Below, piece by piece: positions 60,914-64,000 of a DNA stretch of 64,000 nucleotides. Numbering within the stretch: the stretch's first letter is position 1; each line of letters begins with the position of its first letter. The translations under genes and the position numbers were made by a program. This DNA comes from Lysinibacillus louembei (lineage in GTDB: Bacteria > Bacillota > Bacilli > Bacillales_A > Planococcaceae), in the NCBI RefSeq assembly GCF_033880585.1, contig NZ_CP137624.1, forward strand, positions 186,001 through 250,000, given 5' to 3'. The notes under the pieces are model-generated. The model was not told the DNA's origin and did not search any database. It saw nothing but the letters and a program-made list of their open reading frames with translations.

Positions 60914-63781
60914 TTAGGCTTGCGTTAATGCCTCAATTTGTTGTGCCATACGTTTACGGTCACGCTCTAAAATCGGCTGTAAATAGTGCCCTGTATGACT
61001 TTTTTTATTTGCGCAAATTTCCTCTGGCGTACCTGTTGCAACAATTGTCCCACCTTTGTCGCCACCCTCTGGGCCTAAATCAATCATATAATCTGCCGTT
61101 TTAATGACATCTAAATTATGCTCAATCACTAGCACTGTATCGCCATTTTCCACGAGACGCTGTAGCACCACTAATAAACGTGCGATATCATCTGCATGTA
61201 AGCCTGTTGTTGGCTCATCTAAAATGTAAAATGACTTGCCAGTTGAACGGCGGTGCAATTCAGATGCAAGCTTGACGCGCTGTGCCTCTCCACCTGATAG
61301 TGTTGTCGCAGGCTGTCCAAGTTTCATATAGCCCAAACCAACATCAACAATCGTTTGTAGCTTGCGATGGATTTTTGGAATGTTTTCGAAAAAGACAACC
61401 GCATCTTCAATTGTCATATCTAACACATCTGCAATATTTTTATCTTTATATTTCACTTCTAGCGTCTCACGATTATAGCGCTTGCCATGACATATTTCAC
61501 ACGGCACATAAACGTCTGGTAAAAAGTGCATTTCAATTTTAATAATGCCATCACCACGACAAGCCTCACAGCGACCACCCTTGACATTAAAGCTAAAGCG
61601 TCCTTTTTTATAACCACGCACCTTCGCCTCATTCGTCACTGCAAAAACATCACGAATATCGTCGAAAACCCCTGTATATGTTGCTGGGTTAGAGCGTGGT
61701 GTACGCCCAATCGGTGATTGGTCAATATCAATGACCTTTTCAAGCTGCTCTATGCCTTCTACCGCCTTATGGGCACCAGGCTTAACCTTTGAGCGATTCA
61801 ATTTCGCTGCAAGTGATTTATATAAAATTTCGTTAATTAATGTTGATTTCCCCGAGCCAGATACACCTGTTACTGCAATAAATACACCTAATGGAATATC
61901 AACATTCACTTTTTTTAAGTTATTTTCAGTTGCACCTTTAATCGTTAGTTTGCGACCATCTGGCTTACGACGCTCAGCTGGCAACGGAATAAATTTCTTG
62001 CCACTTAAATATTGCCCTGTTAAGGAAGCGTCATTGTCCATTACTTCTGCAGGTGTTCCTTGTGCAACAATTTGTCCACCATGCACACCTGCCCCTGGCC
62101 CAACATCAATAATATAATCTGCTGCCAGCATCGTATCCTCATCATGCTCAACAACAATTAATGTATTCCCTAAATCACGCATGCTTTGTAATGTCGTAAT
62201 TAAGCGGTCATTATCACGCTGATGTAAGCCAATGGAAGGCTCATCTAAAATATATAAAACGCCTGTTAAACGAGAGCCGATTTGTGTTGCTAAACGAATG
62301 CGTTGTGCCTCTCCACCAGATAAAGTACCTGCTGCACGTGATAATGTTAAATAATCTAAGCCAACATTCACTAAAAAGCCTAATCGCTCATGAATTTCGC
62401 GCAAAATTAAGCGCGCAATCTGCAAATCCTTCTCCGATAATTGCAAGCCATCAAAGAAAGTATTCGCCTCTAAAATAGAAAACTTCGTCACTTCGCCAAT
62501 ATGCTTATCATTTACTTTGACAGCTAACGTCTCAGGCTTTAAACGATAGCCTTTACATGATGGACATGGCTGCTCCGCCATATATTTCTCCATTTGCTCA
62601 CGTACATAATCAGAGGACGTTTCACGAAAACGGCGCTCTACATTGTTTAGCACACCTTCAAACTCCGTTAGTTGACTACGCTTATGTCCAAATTCATTTT
62701 CATAGTTGAATTGGATTTTATCTTTCCCAGAGCCTTTTAATACTTTATCCATTTTTGCTTTCGGTATATCTTTAATTGGTACATCCATCGGAATATCATA
62801 ATGATCACATACCGCCTTTAACAATTGCGGGTAATATTGTGAGCTTGTTGGCTCCCATGGTGCAATAGCATGCTCAAGCAATGTTTTATTCCAATCAGGC
62901 ACAACTAAGTCGATATCTACTTCTCGCTTCATACCTAGCCCATCGCACGATGTACATGCACCAAACGGACTATTAAATGAAAACATACGTGGCTCTAGCT
63001 CGCCGATTGAAAAGCCACATTGCGGACATGCATGGTGCTCGCTAAATAATAGCTCCTCATGCTCCATGACATCGACAACAACACGCCCTTCTGCTAGGCG
63101 TAATGCAGCCTCCAATGAATCGCTTAAACGCGCAGCAATGCCCTCCTTCATCACAACGCGGTCTACTACTACCTCAATCGTATGCTTTTTATTTTTATCC
63201 AACTCAATATTGTCATCTAAATCACGCAGCTCACCATCAATGCGCACACGTACATAGCCTTGCTTTTTCAAATCCTCTAATAGCTTAACATGCGTTCCTT
63301 TACGTCCTTCAATCATCGGTGCAAGTAGCTGCATTTTCGTACGCTCAGGATATTCCATTAAACGGTCTACCATTTGCTCAACAGTTTGCGATGTAATTTC
63401 AATGCCGTGTGTTGGACAAATAGGCTTGCCGATACGCGCAAATAGCAAGCGCAAATAATCATAAATTTCCGTTACAGTTCCAACAGTGGAGCGCGGATTG
63501 CGGCTCGTCGTTTTTTGATCAATGGAAATGGCTGGTGATAAGCCTTCAATTGTATCAACATCTGGCTTATCCATCTGTCCTAAAAACTGACGAGCATAGG
63601 CAGACAACGATTCAACGTAGCGACGTTGTCCTTCCGCATAAATCGTATCGAATGCTAATGAAGATTTACCAGATCCCGATAGCCCCGTTAAAACAACGAG
63701 CTGATCACGTGGAATGGTCACATCTATATTTTTTAAGTTATGTGCACGCGCACCTTGTACAACGATTTCTGTATTTTTCAA
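60914..63781 (-). CDS. uvrA: Excinuclease ABC subunit A
   Basis: A 955-residue DNA-damage sensor of nucleotide excision repair. It has two ABC cassettes: Walker [21 protein letters not shown] and [16 protein letters not shown], signatures [16 protein letters not shown] and [15 protein letters not shown]. Zinc modules are [13 protein letters not shown] and [20 protein letters not shown]. Length is standard. The TTG start at 63781 is preceded by AAAGGTAG, which overlaps the uvrB stop, so the two are co-translated. Confidence 0.98.
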   Translation of the reverse strand: MKNTEIVVQGARAHNLKNIDVTIPRDQLVVLTGLSGSGKSSLAFDTIYAEGQRRYVESLSAYARQFLGQMDKPDVDTIEGLSPAISIDQKTTSRNPRSTVGTVTEIYDYLRLLFARIGKPICPTHGIEITSQTVEQMVDRLMEYPERTKMQLLAPMIEGRKGTHVKLLEDLKKQGYVRVRIDGELRDLDDNIELDKNKKHTIEVVVDRVVMKEGIAARLSDSLEAALRLAEGRVVVDVMEHEELLFSEHHACPQCGFSIGELEPRMFSFNSPFGACTSCDGLGMKREVDIDLVVPDWNKTLLEHAIAPWEPTSSQYYPQLLKAVCDHYDIPMDVPIKDIPKAKMDKVLKGSGKDKIQFNYENEFGHKRSQLTEFEGVLNNVERRFRETSSDYVREQMEKYMAEQPCPSCKGYRLKPETLAVKVNDKHIGEVTKFSILEANTFFDGLQLSEKDLQIARLILREIHERLGFLVNVGLDYLTLSRAAGTLSGGEAQRIRLATQIGSRLTGVLYILDEPSIGLHQRDNDRLITTLQSMRDLGNTLIVVEHDEDTMLAADYIIDVGPGAGVHGGQIVAQGTPAEVMDNDASLTGQYLSGKKFIPLPAERRKPDGRKLTIKGATENNLKKVNVDIPLGVFIAVTGVSGSGKSTLINEILYKSLAAKLNRSKVKPGAHKAVEGIEQLEKVIDIDQSPIGRTPRSNPATYTGVFDDIRDVFAVTNEAKVRGYKKGRFSFNVKGGRCEACRGDGIIKIEMHFLPDVYVPCEICHGKRYNRETLEVKYKDKNIADVLDMTIEDAVVFFENIPKIHRKLQTIVDVGLGYMKLGQPATTLSGGEAQRVKLASELHRRSTGKSFYILDEPTTGLHADDIARLLVVLQRLVENGDTVLVIEHNLDVIKTADYMIDLGPEGGDKGGTIVATGTPEEICANKKSHTGHYLQPILERDRKRMAQQIEALTQA

Positions 63782-63788
63782 TTGGAAT

Positions 63789-64000
63789 CTACCTTTCTGC
63801 CTTTAATTCGAAGATCGTATCTCGAAGCTCAGCTGCACGTTCAAAATCAAGCGCCTTTGATGCTTCCTTCATCTCTACTTCCAATGAGGCAATCAATTTG
63901 TCAATTTCAGCTTTCGTTAATTTCTTACCTTTCGTCACCTTCGTTACATATGTTTCCTCTTCCTCCGCAACCTGTGTTGCACGAATAACATCTGGAATTT
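63789..64000 (-). CDS. uvrB: Excinuclease ABC subunit B, C-terminal part
   Basis: The gene continues past the right edge; the last 70 codons are present. They encode the end of the helicase region ([15 protein letters not shown]) and the UVR domain ([19 protein letters not shown], then [16 protein letters not shown]). The UVR helix pair contacts UvrC. The stop lies eight bases before the uvrA start. Confidence 0.95.
   Translation of the reverse strand, partial: IPDVIRATQVAEEEETYVTKVTKGKKLTKAEIDKLIASLEVEMKEASKALDFERAAELRDTIFELKAER

Overview
The window looks like a chromosomal segment of a low-GC, endospore-forming Firmicute of the Bacillales. Gene content and intergenic repeats best fit the Planococcaceae side (Lysinibacillus, Solibacillus or a relative). 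That genus call is inference. The support is a set of spore genes (spoVIF, a YjcZ-type peptide, spoVAC-D-E, a CotZ-type coat protein), long runs of gene order shared with Bacillus subtilis, strong GGAGG-type ribosome binding sites and U-rich terminators. No rRNA, tRNA, CRISPR array, prophage or insertion sequence was seen.

Layout. 1-8.1 kb: a partial YutG/PgpA-like gene, yjcH-yjcG-yjcF, a YjcZ/spoVIF pair, a compact spoVA operon with a YhcN-type lipoprotein and a sigma-G-like promoter, a CotZ-type coat gene, a stretch of decayed coding sequence, a CotO-like gene and mgtE. 8.1-24.6 kb: a block collinear with the B. subtilis yjb region (rluA-type yjbO, nadK, relQ, yjbL, yjbK, yjbJ, yjbI-spxH, an EcsC-family gene, pepF, coiA, mecA, spx), then trpS behind a tryptophan T-box, then fabH-fabF behind a FapR-type operator, and yjzD. 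24.7-27.3 kb: one AT-rich gene for a membrane KAP-family P-loop NTPase, lying between two terminators. It is the only clear accessory cargo gene. 27.4-33.1 kb: an N-domain-less clpB with a CtsR-like site, an Fnr-type regulator with C-terminal cysteines, yitW-yitV, yitU and a frameshifted small gene. 33.1-39.2 kb: a complete oligopeptide ABC transporter in the order D-F-B-C-A. 39.9-52.3 kb: a membrane-anchored GH13-like protein with degenerate active-site motifs, yisL, yisK, a DUF418 protein, addB-addA and yhjE. 53.0-64.0 kb: a cell-envelope and division cluster (ftsE-ftsX, a coiled-coil M23 peptidase, a ResA-like thioredoxin, ctpB, minJ), a LiaX/YvlB-type protein, uvrA and the 3' end of uvrB.

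Functional links. Spx proteostasis is clustered here: Spx, its adaptor SpxH (encoded with truncated hemoglobin), MecA, CoiA and a peptidase. Fatty-acid initiation and elongation share one FapR-type promoter. FtsEX sits directly upstream of an M23 hydrolase that looks like its periplasmic effector, close to the septal topology factor MinJ.

Non-coding structure is rich. Two loci carry tandem arrays with a period of about 21 bp. There is a 35-bp tandem repeat with palindromic flanks, at least two larger palindromic interspersed elements, a REP-like palindrome, an isolated perfect Crp/Fnr-type site, and many terminators that share a GCTGTC-type arm. No wholly new multi-gene system was found. The best candidates for something undescribed are the KAP NTPase island and the phased repeat arrays.
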